From Sipunculus nudus (taxonomy: Eukaryota; Annelida; Sipuncula; Golfingiida; Sipunculidae), in assembly GCA_026874595.1 (NCBI GenBank), contig CM049310.1:3720001-3784000 (forward strand): 64,000 bases of DNA, read 5' to 3'. Positions 38,265-50,100 of this stretch are shown here, in pieces. Under the pieces are notes generated by a model that was given only the letters and a program-made list of their open reading frames with translations, searched no databases and was not told the DNA's origin. Position numbers and translations under genes: made by a program. The stretch's first letter is position 1; each line of letters begins with the position of its first letter.

Positions 38265-38905
38265 GCATATGGGTAAAATCCACACATATTAAATAAGGTC
38301 AGAGGTCACTAGTGGTGTCGCTGAGGGATAACTTGAGAGGGATATGATGGATTTTGATAAAACTCAATAGGCAAGATTTTTCAAATAAAATCTTGCCTAA
38401 GTTCAATTCAAGCAAAATCCACAAATATTTAATTATGTCATAGGTCACCAAACTTTGGTGGCAACATGGTGACTTATAAGAAATCATTTGGATTTTCATA
38501 AAACTCAATATGTACATATTTACCAATAGAATTTCTCACTGCAATTAAGTTCTTAGCTAAATTTATGCATATTTTATTAGGTCAGAGGTCACAAGGCTGC
38601 TTTGTACAGGCAAAATTGTGGTGTGGCCGTGGTAACATACAAGAAATGTGATGATTTCTGATGAAACTCAATAGAAATATTAATTAATATAATTATTCAC
38701 CTAAGTTTGATTCGAGGCAAAATCCATGTATATTTAATGAGGTCAGAGTTCACCTGACTTTGGTGGTGCCATAGTCACTTAACAATAATCTTATGGATTT
38801 GGAAGAAAATCATTTTAAATGTTTACCAATAGTTTCTCATTTAATTTCATTCTCAGCAAAATTCTCACATATTTAATGAGGTCAAAGGTTACAAGATATC
38901 CAACG
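38265..38905. repeat. Decayed ~145-bp tandem repeat, ~5 copies
   Basis: CATATTTAATnAGGTCAGAG followed by GTCAC recurs near 38285, 38422, 38567, 38730 and 38870. Between the copies lies GATTTTnATnAAACTCAATA. Confidence 0.6.
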
Positions 38906-39089
38906 GGCTATGCACCATTTGCAGTGCTCTTGTTTGGTTTTGATGGAATATGACAGGCAGGGTGAAGTCCTACATTCATACAGCTATTATGTACACCATT
39001 GCCTGTTCAAAAATAGCTCAGAAACTGACTCGAATTTGATACAGTTGTCATATAAACAGCGTAATATAAATAGCGTAAAGTTAACATGA

Positions 39090-39374
39090 TCAGGCATGCT
39101 TAGATGAGCCCTTGGCAGACATTACAGTGTCTCGTGATGCCCAGATCAATAACTGTTTCAACTGATACATGTGTTTGAAGGAAGACCCAGGTATATCAAT
39201 GGTAGCAGGGTCAATATCATGTTGACAGGTAGTCTGTGGAACTCTTCCTGGCTTCAGTGAATGTTCACTAGGGTGTGACAAAACCTTTGTGAGGAATAGA
39301 ACATTTCCCTCAGCATTATTGTAGCCACTAGTGCCACACCTTAGTAGCCGGTTGGGGTTGAATCTGCCTGTGTG
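39090..39374 (-). CDS. Possible terminal exon or pseudogene fragment, minus strand
   Basis: On the minus strand an AG (CAGAATTTCAG) precedes base 39374. An uninterrupted frame of 94 codons then runs to a TGA at 39092-39090. It begins HTGRFNPNRLLRCGTSGYNN and ends MSAKGSSKHA, with a mixed, non-repetitive composition (VLFLTKVLSHPSEHSL, YQLKQLLIWASRDTVM) that looks more like real protein than the low-complexity frames around it. It lies inside TM9SF1 intron 2 in antisense orientation. I recognise no family. The polypyrimidine tract is poor, so a retroposed fragment or a transposon-derived frame is as likely as an exon of an unlisted gene. Confidence 0.3.
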   Translation of the reverse strand, partial: HTGRFNPNRLLRCGTSGYNNAEGNVLFLTKVLSHPSEHSLKPGRVPQTTCQHDIDPATIDIPGSSFKHMYQLKQLLIWASRDTVMSAKGSSKHA

Positions 39375-40159
39375 CTGAAATTCTGTTTTTTATTGATTTT
39401 ATCAGACAGTGCTGTACTTGCTGGCCTGACTGTGTGAACTTCATAAAGTTTTCATGCTTATCAGGAACACGTTTATTGACAAGACATGCGGACTACATCC
39501 TATAGGCTTCAGTCACTATAATCCATATGTGTACTTGAGTCTGTTATGCTTGTAGTGTGTATATGTAACGCCCCAAATTTGAAATTGCCCATTTCTTGAA
39601 ATAGGCAGTTATTTTGTGAAATTGGCAACCACTTTGCTCATTTCATGAAAAGGGCAAAATCACTAAATTTTTCTTGCCCATTTCATGAAATGAGCAACTT
39701 AACAATTGGCAATATATTTCTCAGTTCTGTAAGGTATAAAGGAGCATTTGAAGGAATCCTTATGACTAATTGATTGTTTAAATGCCAATTGGGACACCAT
39801 TCGGCCTTCCTTATTTTGATGGAGTTTATATTAATAAATTGAAAAAAGGCATATTTGCAGCTTACATTTTACAAGTATAGTAACATTTATATATTAATAT
39901 AAATCTAGTTTTTAATTATTAATATATTATTGTATTATTATAATAAATACTAAGCTATATATTTTGCTATTTATTTATTACCAGTTACATTGAATTATTT
40001 ACAAAACATGAAATATGAGTAACTGGTATGGTAAATTTCATTTATCTCATAGCTATGGCCCAATAATCAATTTATTAATCTAACCATCAAAGTACTCTTT
40101 ATATACTCATTAACTGACCATACTAAATAATTACTTAGTACTGAGTACAGGAGTCGTTC

Positions 40160-40690
40160 AATGTGTTGGTCCAAAATTTGGCATGTACATCCATCTAGGA
40201 GAATTTTCTTGCAAACCAGACAGGTGGAGCCACCTACCTTACCATTTTCATAGTATAAATTTATCCCCTTTTCTCAAGAGTGATTCACCATATTGGCCTA
40301 AAAAGGTGCATGTTCATAGATCTTGGATACCTCCATTTGTATTCAAGACCGGTGGCGCCATCTACAGTTGTCTTTGGGTGGCGTCAATCCATCTATTTGC
40401 TTAGGGTAAAAACCGCTCATATCTGAGGAGTTGATAGAATTATCAGCCTGATATTTTTGTTTGTTTAATTGTCTTGGATAGCTTTGTTGTAGACCAGACA
40501 GGTGGCGCCACCTGTTTTTTTTTAAATACATTGATGCACTTTTTCTCAGTAGTGGATTGGTATCTCAGCCATAAGTCTTGCATGGTATGGTCACTTTCCA
40601 AGTAACAGTAAATGCTGCTGAAGATGGAGGGCCCACTCTTAAGGGGGGGGGGATAATTGTCTGGGATACTATGGCAATATAGTTATATAT
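40160..40690 (+). mobile_element. Truncated Helitron relative of 33259-34679
   Basis: Shares AAATTTGGCATGTACATCCA, AACCAGACAGGTGGNGCCAC and the 3' segment GTAAATGCTGCTGAAGATGG with the element at 34140-34640. The CTAG terminus is degraded and the 5' half is absent. Confidence 0.6.
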
Positions 40691-41200
40691 ACTAAAGCAA
40701 CCATTAAAACATTATTAAGATTAAATATCATGCAACCTGCCTGTAAGTATCAGTGTTTCAGTAAGTTTTCTCTGATGTTTAGAAATAAAGAATATATTAT
40801 ATTATACACTTTTAAAAGTATAATCTATAAGTATATAGATCTTAAAAGTTTCAAATTAAAAAAATAAAGTTCCTGCTTAAAAACTTTCAATTATTTTCAG
40901 TATATCAAATATTGAAAACACTGCAAGTGAACCATATTTTCAATTGTGCCACATTAACAATTTACTTGAATCACCAAACAACCTTTGAACAACCTGAAAT
41001 AGTTAAATGTTTCATAGGATGATGAACCTTTGAGTGAGAACCCCATGATTACTACTAAAATATTGGAGCATATACTGAAATAGTTTATTGTTTCAGTGTT
41101 ATTGGAGCAAAATAGTATGATATTTGCTTATATGGTCATGCTTGAATGTTTGATATAAAATGTCTTTATAAAAAAAAAACGTGAAGTGAATTATCCAGTG

Positions 41201-43097
41201 TTTTTAGCTCAGCTGATTATAAGTCATCTGAGCTATAGTAGTGGTCCATTGACCGTCGTCCCTCCGTCTCTCTGTCCGTCCGTCCGTAGATGTGGCACGT
41301 TTTGAAACCGTAAGACCTAGGAATCCAAAGTTCAGCATAATGTTAGATGTCCCCAAGATCTCCTACCAAGCCGAAAAATGGGTCTTTGCCACATGGTTCC
41401 TTTGAGAAATTAAGGAAAAACCTCAATTTTTTATTAAAATCCTATTTTCACACTTCAGGACAGCCTGATATCAAAACCACTCATCTGTTTTTCCTCATAT
41501 TTACCATAAATATTCCTCTATATAGTTCCTATGTACATGCCAGAAATTAATTCTGTAAAGTATAAATTCTTTAAGTTATGGGCCCAAACTAAATGGACTT
41601 TTTAAAAAATCAGGAAAATATTTACTCACTTAATATGAAAAATTTTGAAACTAGAGTCTATTTTTCCAAGTATATAACTATGTTTAATTAAGATTCAATT
41701 GTTTACCCAAAATTAGATCTGAATTTTGTAAATTTTTTAAGTTATTAGCATAAAAATAAAATCAGTACCTTAAATTTTGCCCAACTTTGACCATGGCACG
41801 TTTTTTTCCTGTAAGTACCATTGATTTAATTTTCACAGCATGTAAACATAAATATTTAATTTGTTTAAATCTGAAATTTGAAAATAAAAGCTTGAAAATT
41901 AAGCTAGTTATTGAATTTTTTCTTGAGGCTCTATTATAGTCATCAGATTACAGATGCAGGGTCCCACTCCAGGTCACTGGAAGTCAGCTATACCAGGGTT
42001 TCTGATTTGTTACAGTCACTGGGGGAGATCCCCTGCTGTGACAGGTGTACAGTTATTCTCATATCACCACCCCAATTGCCCCCCCCCCCCCCCCCCGAAA
42101 ACCCAACCCGCCAAGTGTTATGCAGTTATTGTTATTGTTTTCACTGTATCTCCTTAATTGTAATGCTGTTTTCACTCTGATATGCAAAAACTTTTTTGGA
42201 AAAAGCAATTCAAGGTGTAATCTAGAAGATGCAATGTTGTGTAATGTAGCATTTTTAAAGAAATAAATTTTCTTTTAAATGATTTTAACAAATATAATTG
42301 AACCCATCAGTATGCCTTTATTATTATAAAATATGAAGCACATTATGGATAAATAAAGACACAATTAAAAATTGTGAAATCTAAATCAAGTATTATTTTT
42401 AGATATTTATTGTTTTGCAGATTGAAAAGATATATTTTTGTGGTAAAAAATAAATAAACATTTGTATGCATGATGTGGTGTTATCTGACAAGATTGAGAT
42501 TTATTATGATGCAATGGAGAATTATGAATCAACTTTTATATTCAGATATATATGTTATATTGGAAATGTATAGAAATATAAACTTAAATTAAAAAAAAAA
42601 ATTGATGTGATAAATAAATGAGGATTTAATACAAACATTTGTTCATTATTTTCATGCCTCAGCAGAATTTGAGATCAGGCTTTGTTTGCCCTGTTTTATG
42701 TTGTTAATTAGTTATATTTCAACTGTATACATTTAAAAAATATATATATATAATAATAATATATATTATACAAAAAATAGATTCAATTGAACAAATGTGT
42801 AAACTACTGAAATGTCAACAGTTAATCAAAAAGCCAACTAATGGTCATGGTAATAGTACAGATCATTTGTTCACAAACTGCTCACATGCTTCAGTTTCAA
42901 CATTAGGAAACACATGGTCAGGTCACAAAATATTATTTGCAACAATTTCTTGCTCATCAATACAAACCAATCATATAAACCAACCATGGCCTTTATTACC
43001 TCTTCCTCTTACACTTTATCTCCATTTGATATTATTTTAGATTTTTACCTTCAAGGTTAAAGTCAGCTGAGCACAGTGACCCATGGGTCCCTTGTTT
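41201..43097 (+). mobile_element. 1.9-kb hairpin element, copy B
   Basis: Near-identical twin of copy A, 5810 bp away in the same orientation, with the same TTTTTAGCTCAGCTGA start. Its end is GTCAGCTGAGCACAGTGACC followed by CATGGGTCCCTTGTTT. The GTCC run is shorter, the poly-C is 18 long (42079-42096), and there are scattered substitutions and small indels. Confidence 0.75.
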
Positions 43098-43661
43098 TAT
43101 CATTTGACACAAAATATGGTTTTGTTTACATATATACCTGTGTTAGTATACCTAATTTGATATCAGAATTGGTGATCAGAATCCATCTGAGATTTGTCGG
43201 TTTAAAAGGTGCCCATTAAATGAAAAGGGCAAAGTGTTTGCTCATATCAAGAAATGGGCAAAATAACTGCCCATATCATGAGAGGGTGTAACATTTATGT
43301 CACAGGACAAATTCTGATCCATTAAAATCACAAATCTTACCAGGACAATGTCCGATTAGACTTTCCACTAGGAGAAACTCCGATCAGACTTTATACTAGT
43401 AGGATCGGTGATTCTACTAGGACAAACTCCAATCGTAGTCTCTACCAGTACAAACTCTGATCAACAAGAGACCAGCCTCACCTTCTTATATGTTAAACCT
43501 ACTCTGTATACACCCTTGTGTGTCATTCATAAAACATTTTAATTTGTTGATATGTTAAAATTTTAATATTCAACCTACACAGCAATATTAATGCAGAAAT
43601 AAAAAGAAATCTTATTTTGCTTTTACATTTAGCTAAAGTTAAGTCATGTTTGTTATTTCAG

Positions 43662-43743
43662 ATTGAACACAAAAGTCTAACATTGGGAGAAGTTTTGGAT
43701 GGAGATCGAATGGCTGTCTCCCAATATGAAATCAAATTTAGAG
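43662..43743 (+). CDS. TM9SF1: TM9SF1 exon 3: lumenal domain
   Basis: The 82-nt exon (enters in phase 0, leaves in phase 1) has acceptor TGTTATTTCAG and donor AGAG|GTAAGT. It encodes [20 protein letters not shown] and then QYEIKFR. [24 protein letters not shown] is characteristic of TM9SF1 and separates it from TM9SF2, 3 and 4. The split last codon is completed by the first two bases of exon 4 to give Asp. A 37-bp minisatellite starts only 100 bp beyond the donor. Confidence 0.95.
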
Positions 43744-43842
43744 GTAAGTTAAGATTCCTGAATAACACACTTATTGTACATGACATATCTGACTTTTGTA
43801 ACTTAACCACATTATGTTACACATTCACTATAACTGTAATAT

Positions 43843-44996
43843 ACTTTACACACCTGTTATACCTGTTTTGATCAACAGTACATTACACACCTGTTATACC
43901 TGTTTTGATCAACAGTACATTACACACCTGTTATACCTGTTTTGATCAACAGTACATTACACATCTGTTATACCTGTCTTGATCAACAGTACATTACACA
44001 CCTGTTATACCTGTCTTGATCAACAGAACATTACACACCTGTTATACCTGTTTTGATCAACAGTACATTACACACCTGTTATACCTGTCTTGATCAACAA
44101 TACATTACTCACCTGTTATACCTGTCTTGATCAACAGTACATTACACACCTGTTATACCTGTCTTGATCAACAGTACATTACACACCTGTTATACCTGTC
44201 TTGATCAACAGTACTTAACACACCTGTTATACCTGTCTTGACCAACAGTACATTACACACCTGTTATACCTGTTTTGACCAACAGTACATTACACACCTG
44301 TTATCCCTGTCTTGATCAACAGGACATTACACACCTGTTATACCTGTTTTGATCAACAGGACATTACACACCAGTTATACCTGTCTTGATCAACAGTACA
44401 TTACACACCTGTTATACCTGTCTTGATCAACAGTACATTACACACCTGTTATACCTGTCTTGACCAACAGTACATAACACACCTGTTATACCTGTCTTGA
44501 CCAACAGTACTTTACACACCTGTTATACCTGTTTTGACCAACAGTACATTACACACCTGTTATCCCTGTCTTGATCAACAGGACATTACACACCTCTTAT
44601 ACATGTCTTGATCAACAGTACATTACACACCTGTTATACCTGTCTTGATCAACAGTACTTTACACACCTGTTATACCTGTCTTGATCAACAGTACTTTAC
44701 ACACCTGTTATACCTGTCTTGATCAACAGTTCATTACACACCTGTTATACCTGTTTTGATCAACAGTACATTACACACCTGTTATACCTGTCTTGATCAA
44801 CAGTACATTACACACCTGTTATACCTGTCTTGATCAACAGTACATTACACACCTGTTATACGTGTCTTGATCAACAGTACATTACACACCTGTTATACCT
44901 GTCTTGATCAACAGTACATTACACACCTGTTATACCTGTTTTGATCAACAGTACATTACACACCTGTTATACCTGTCTTGATCAACAGTACTTTAG
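43843..44996. repeat. 37-bp minisatellite, ~31 copies, in TM9SF1 intron 3
   Basis: The unit is ACACCTGTTATACCTGT followed by CTTGATCAACAGTACATTAC. Units are mostly exactly 37 bp, with C/T choice in TCTTGATC/TTTTGATC and a few ACTTTAC or ACTTAAC variants. Each unit ends in CTTGATCAACAG, a weak match to a 3' splice site. Confidence 0.95.
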
Positions 44997-45320
44997 ATTA
45001 CCCCCATCACTGCCACATAAAAATAGTATGAGCAGTATGATTAAAAACTAGTTTTCTTCTATAACGTGCACACACATAGATATGGATCATAGGATGAAGA
45101 ACCTTATTGACTTTGAGGTCAAATTGACAGGGCCCCCTTCATTAAAAAGCTCGTTGAAACATTTTAAGTCGAACTTTCATCTAAAACCTTCCATCAAGAA
45201 ATATTTAGATTTTCATTTCACACTAAAAAACAATGTACCTATGTTACGGAACCTAATACCAATAGATCACACAGTCGTAACGAGCATAAATTTTGGTTTT
45301 GAGATAAAAACACCAGATTC
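44997..45320. other. Intron 3 sequence, no supported gene
   Basis: A 91-codon frame (45082-45357) starts here but runs into the LTR-like element. It has no recognisable content and is not called as a gene. The first part (ACCCCCATCACTGCCAC, GTATGAGCAGTATGA) resembles the Helitron body near 33610-33660. Confidence 0.4.
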
Positions 45321-46019
45321 TGTAACACTAGGCAGCGTGAAATGTCTAGGGGAATGAGTAAATCATTATAATTTATTTTTTAAAACAATCCTAAAATTAC
45401 AATACACCAAATCAATACAACCACACAGTATAACAGTACAACAGTAAATCAATACAAGTATATAAATAAAGTGCACAGTACCTGGATACCACCACTGTCA
45501 CAGCGACAAAAAGTCCTTTAAATTTTATAATCCAGGTGAACAGTGCACTTAAATCTTCTCAGAGAATAACAGTCCAGTTCAATCACAAAATCAATTTGTA
45601 GTAATCCAAAAGTGAAGTCAGGGTAGTGATCCCAAAGGCAAACTAAAGACTAATTAAAATCTGTTACAAATTCAAAGAAGATCTATAACTATCGCAATTA
45701 TCGGAAAAGGTCCACAAACTTTCACACACTCTTCTGTGTCTGCTGGAATATTTCTCGTCTCTCCCTCTTGGCTCTAAACACAGCCCCTTATTTATAACTT
45801 TTTACCTCATGCCGAGAACTTATCATTTCCCGAACAATCAAAAGAACCTATAATACACAAGCCCAAAGAAAAACTAGAACAAAGGATGCTGTGTTTCTAC
45901 ATGTCAGGGCTCACACATGGCCCAGCATGGCTCGCGTGTTGCACATGGCAACAGACAATGCTAGCGCTGCACATACACATGTAAGACTGCTGCGTACAAT
46001 AAAAGAGACATCTGTAACA
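45321..46019 (-). mobile_element. Probable solo LTR, minus strand
   Basis: On the minus strand the block starts TGTTACAGATGTC and ends CTAGTGTTACA (TG...CA). It has a TATA-like GTTATAAATAAGGGGC (about 45783-45798) and, about 420 bp later, AAAAAATAAATTATAA with an AATAAA signal (about 45370-45380). This order of promoter, R-like region and polyadenylation signal is that of a retroelement LTR. No second LTR, primer-binding site or gag/pol frame is visible, and flanking duplications do not match. Confidence 0.5.
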
Positions 46020-46226
46020 CCTATCAAAGTGATTTTCAGATATGCAGAAAATTGTATTTGTATCAATAAAATGTGATTTGTTATTAGGAAACAGATTAAT
46101 TTTAAAAATTTCAAGGAACAGAGAATGCTGAGTAGTGGCATCTAGAGGTGTGTTTTTAATATTTTGGTTTTATATCATTTATGGTTGAATTTATTTTGTA
46201 ACATAAATGTATAATGTACTTTGTAG

Positions 46227-46331
46227 ATGATGTACAGAACAAACCATTATGCAAGAAGGTACTTCAAGAAAAAGATCTGGAGGCCATGCGAGATGCTATA
46301 GAAGACCTCTACTACTTTGAGTTTGTTGTAG
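46227..46331 (+). CDS. TM9SF1: TM9SF1 exon 4: lumenal domain; last 13 nt amplified downstream
   Basis: The 105-nt exon has acceptor TGTACTTTGTAG, enters in phase 1 and leaves in phase 1 at GTTGTAG|GTGAGT. It encodes DDVQNKPLCKKVLQEKDLEA and then MRDAIEDLYYFEFVV. The AIExLYYFEFVV ending is the TM9SF1 signature and continues in exon 5 with DDIPVRGF. The final 13 bases (GAGTTTGTTGTAG, coding EFVV plus one base) and the splice donor form the start of the first unit of the 90-bp array, so the donor at 46332 is only the first of about 108 near-identical donors. In the exon 4 frame the genomic sequence stays open to 48590. Confidence 0.93.
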
Positions 46332-47130
46332 GTGAGTGGTGGACAGTCTGTATCCTATTTCTTTACAATTCCTGTACTGAGGATATACATTTAAAGGGGC
46401 CCATTAAGGAGTTTGTTGTAGGTGAGTGGTGGACAGTCTGTATCCTATTTCTTTACAATTCCTGTACTGAGGATATACATTTAAAGGGGCCCATTAAGGA
46501 AATTGTTGTAGGTGAGTGGTGGACAGTCTGTATCCTATTTCTTTACAATTCCTGTACTGAGGATATACATTTAAAGGGGCCCATTAAGGAAATTGTTGTA
46601 GGTGAGTGGTGGACAGTCTGTATCCTATTTCTTTACAATTCCTGTACTGAAGATATACATTTAAAGGGGCCCATTAAGGAGTTTGTTGTAGGTGAGTGGT
46701 GGACAGTCTGTATCCTATTTCTTTACAATTCCTGTACTGAGGATATACATTTAAAGGGGCCCATTAAGGAGTTTGTTGTAGGTGAGTGGTGGACAGTCTG
46801 TATCCTATTTCTTTACAATTCCTGTACTGAGGATATACCTTTAAAGGGGCCCATTAAGGAGTTTGTTGTAGGTAAGTGGTGGACAGTCTGTATCCTATTT
46901 CTTTACAATTCCTGTACTGAGGATATACATTTAAAGGGGCCCATTAAGGAGTTTGTTGTAGGTGAGTGGTGGACAGTCTATATACTATTTCTTTACAATT
47001 CCTGTACTGAGGATATACATTTAAAGGGGCCCATTAAGGAGTTTGTTGTAGGTGAGTGGTGGACAGTCTGTATCCTATTTCTTTACAATTCCTGTACTGA
47101 GGATATACATTTAAAGGGGCCCATTAAGGA

Positions 47131-50100
47131 GTTTGTTGTAGGTGAGTGGTGGACTGTCTGTATCCTATTTCTTTACAATTCCTGTACTGAGGATATACAT
47201 TTAAAGGGGCCCATTAAGGAGTTTGTTGTAGGTGAGTGGTGGACAGTCTGTATCCTATTTCTTTACAATTCCTGTACTGAGGATATACATTTAAAGGGGC
47301 CCATTAAGGAATTTGTTGTAGGTAAGTGGTGGACAGTCTGTATCCTATTTCTTTACAATTTCAGTACTGAGGATATACATTTAAAGGGGCCCATTAAGGA
47401 GTTTGTTGTAGGTGAGTGGTGGACAGTCTGTATCCTATTTCTTTACAATTCCTGTACTGAGGATATACATTTAAAGGGGCCCATTAAGGAGTTTGTTGTA
47501 GGTGAGTGGTGGACAGTCTATATACTATTTCTTTACAATTCCTGTACTGAGGATATACATTTAAAGGGGCCCATTAAGGAGTTTGTTGTAGGTGAGTGGT
47601 GGACAGTCTGTATCCTATTTCTTTACAATTCCTGTACTGAGGATATACATTTAAAGGGGCCCATTAAGGAGTTTGTTGTAGGTGAGTGGTGGACTGTCTG
47701 TATCCTATTTCTTTACAATTTCAGTACTGAGGATATACATTTAAAGGGGCCCATTAAGGAGTTTGTTGTAGGTGAGTGGTGGACAGTCTGTATCCTATTT
47801 CTTTACAATTCCTGTACTGAGGACATACATTTAAAGGGGCCCATTAAGGAGTTTGTTGTAGGTGAGTGGTGGACAGTCTGTATCCTATTTCTTTACAATT
47901 CCTGTACTGAGGATATACATTTAAAGGGGCCCATTAAGGAATTTGTTGTAGGTAAGTGGTGGACAGTCTGTATCCTATTTCTTTACAATTTCAGTACTGA
48001 GGATATACATTTAAAGGGGCCCATTAAGGAGTTTGTTGTAGGTGAGTGGTGGACAGTCTGTATCCTATTTCTTTACAATTCCTGTACTGAGGATATACAT
48101 TTAAAGGGGCCCATTAAGGAATTTGTTGTAGGTAAGTGGTGGACAGTCTGTATCCTATTTCTTTACAATTTCAGTACTGAGGATATACATTTAAAGGGGC
48201 CCATTAAGGAGTTTGTTGTAGGTAAGTGGTGGACAGTCTGTATCCTATTTCTTTACAATTCCTGTACTGAGGATATACATTTAAAGGGGCCCATTAAGGA
48301 GTTTGTTGTAGGTGAGTGGTGGACTGTCTGTATCCTATTTCTTTACAATTCCTGTACTGAGGATATACATTTAAAGGGGCCCATTAAGGAGTTTGTTGTA
48401 GGTGAGTGGTGGACAGTCTGTATCCTATTTCTTTACAATTCCTGTACTGAGGATATACATTTAAAGGGGCCCATTAAGAAGTTTGTTGTAGGTAAGTGGT
48501 GGACAGTCTGTATCCTATTTCTTTACAATTCCTGTACTGAGGATATACATTTAAAGGGGCCCATTAAGGAGTTTGTTGTAGGTGAGTGGTAGACATTCTG
48601 TATCCTATTTCTTTACAATTCCTGTACTGAGGATATACATTTAAAGGGGCCCATTAAGGAGTTTGTAGTAGGTAAGTGGTGGACATTCTGTATCCTATTT
48701 CTTTACAATTCCTGTACTGAGGATATACATTTAAAGGGGCCCATTAAGGAGTTTGTTGTAGGTGAGTGGTGGACAGTCTGTATCCTATTTCTTTACAATT
48801 CCTGTACTGAGGATATACATTTAAAGGGGCCCATTAAGGAGTTTGTTGTAGGTGAGTGGTGGACTGTCTGTATCCTATTTCTTTACAATTCCTGTACTGA
48901 GGATATACATTTAAAGGGGCCCATTAAGGAGTTTGTTGTAGGTGAGTGGTGGACAGTCTGTATCCTATTTCTTTACAATTCCTGTACTGAGGATATACAT
49001 TTAAAGGGGCCCATTAAGGAATTTGTTGTAGGTAAGTGGTGGACAGTCTGTATCCTATTTCTTTACAATTTCAGTACTGAGGATATACATTTAAAGGGGC
49101 CCATTAAGGAGTTTGTTGTAGGTGAGTGGTGGACAGTCTGTATCCTATTTCTTTACAATTCCTGTACTGAGGATATACATTTAAAGGGGCCCATTAAGGA
49201 GTTTGTTGTAGGTGAGTGGTGGACAGTCTATATACTATTTCTTTACAATTCCTGTACTGAGGATATACATTTAAAGGGGCCCATTAAGGAGTTTGTTGTA
49301 GGTGAGTGGTGGACAGTCTGTATCCTATTTCTTTACAATTCCTGTACTGAGGATATACATTTAAAGGGGCCCATTAAGGAGTTTGTTGTAGGTGAGTGGT
49401 GGACTGTCTGTATCCTATTTCTTTACAATTTCAGTACTGAGGATATACATTTAAAGGGGCCCATTAAGGAGTTTGTTGTAGGTGAGTGGTGGACAGTCTG
49501 TATCCTATTTCTTTACAATTCCTGTACTGAGGACATACATTTAAAGGGGCCCATTAAGGAGTTTGTTGTAGGTGAGTGGTGGACAGTCTGTATCCTATTT
49601 CTTTACAATTCCTGTACTGAGGATATACATTTAAAGGGGCCCATTAAGGAATTTGTTGTAGGTAAGTGGTGGACAGTCTGTATCCTATTTCTTTACAATT
49701 TCAGTACTGAGGATATACATTTAAAGGGGCCCATTAAGGAGTTTGTTGTAGGTGAGTGGTGGACAGTCTGTATCCTATTTCTTTACAATTCCTGTACTGA
49801 GGATATACATTTAAAGGGGCCCATTAAGGAATTTGTTGTAGGTAAGTGGTGGACAGTCTGTATCCTATTTCTTTACAATTTCAGTACTGAGGATATACAT
49901 TTAAAGGGGCCCATTAAGGAGTTTGTTGTAGGTAAGTGGTGGACAGTCTGTATCCTATTTCTTTACAATTCCTGTACTGAGGATATACATTTAAAGGGGC
50001 CCATTAAGGAGTTTGTTGTAGGTGAGTGGTGGACTGTCTGTATCCTATTTCTTTACAATTCCTGTACTGAGGATATACATTTAAAGGGGCCCATTAAGGA

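Larger units (their letters stand above)
39564..43290. mobile_element. Possible large inverted-end element enclosing copy B
   Basis: The left part (39564-39700) carries TGTAACGCCCC, AGGCAGTTATTTTG and three palindromes of about 22 bp. The right part (43205-43292) carries the inverse CAAAATAACTGCCCAT and GTGTAACA. It encloses a Helitron fragment and the whole of copy B. The ends are only partly similar, so this is tentative. Confidence 0.35.
30645..43661 (+). other. TM9SF1 intron 2
   Basis: A 13-kb GT-AG intron (GTGAGT ... TTGTTATTTCAG) carrying the elements listed separately. 30992-31020 is a short AT/ATGT simple repeat. 31040-31290 matches 33050-33245 (ATCATGCTAGTTAGCTGAGAG, ATGACCCATGGGTCACC), perhaps an older element split by a later insertion. 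Stretches with nothing supported: 30645-30990, 34680-35390, 37445-38260, 38910-39089 and 43300-43661. Confidence 0.85.

Noticed and set aside
43843-44996. CRISPR array
   Set aside because: The units are contiguous, with no unique spacers, and lie in an animal intron. The same holds for the 48-, 52-, 73- and 90-bp arrays.
45082-45357. 91-codon frame before exon 4
   Set aside because: Runs into the LTR-like block, has no family resemblance and no splice context that would join it to TM9SF1.
46214-48592. 792-codon open frame of 30-residue repeats as a stand-alone gene
   Set aside because: It is exon 4 read through its donor into a minisatellite whose period is divisible by three. Its ATG at 46214 lies before the acceptor, in the intron. 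It is kept only as a hypothesis on alternative donors.
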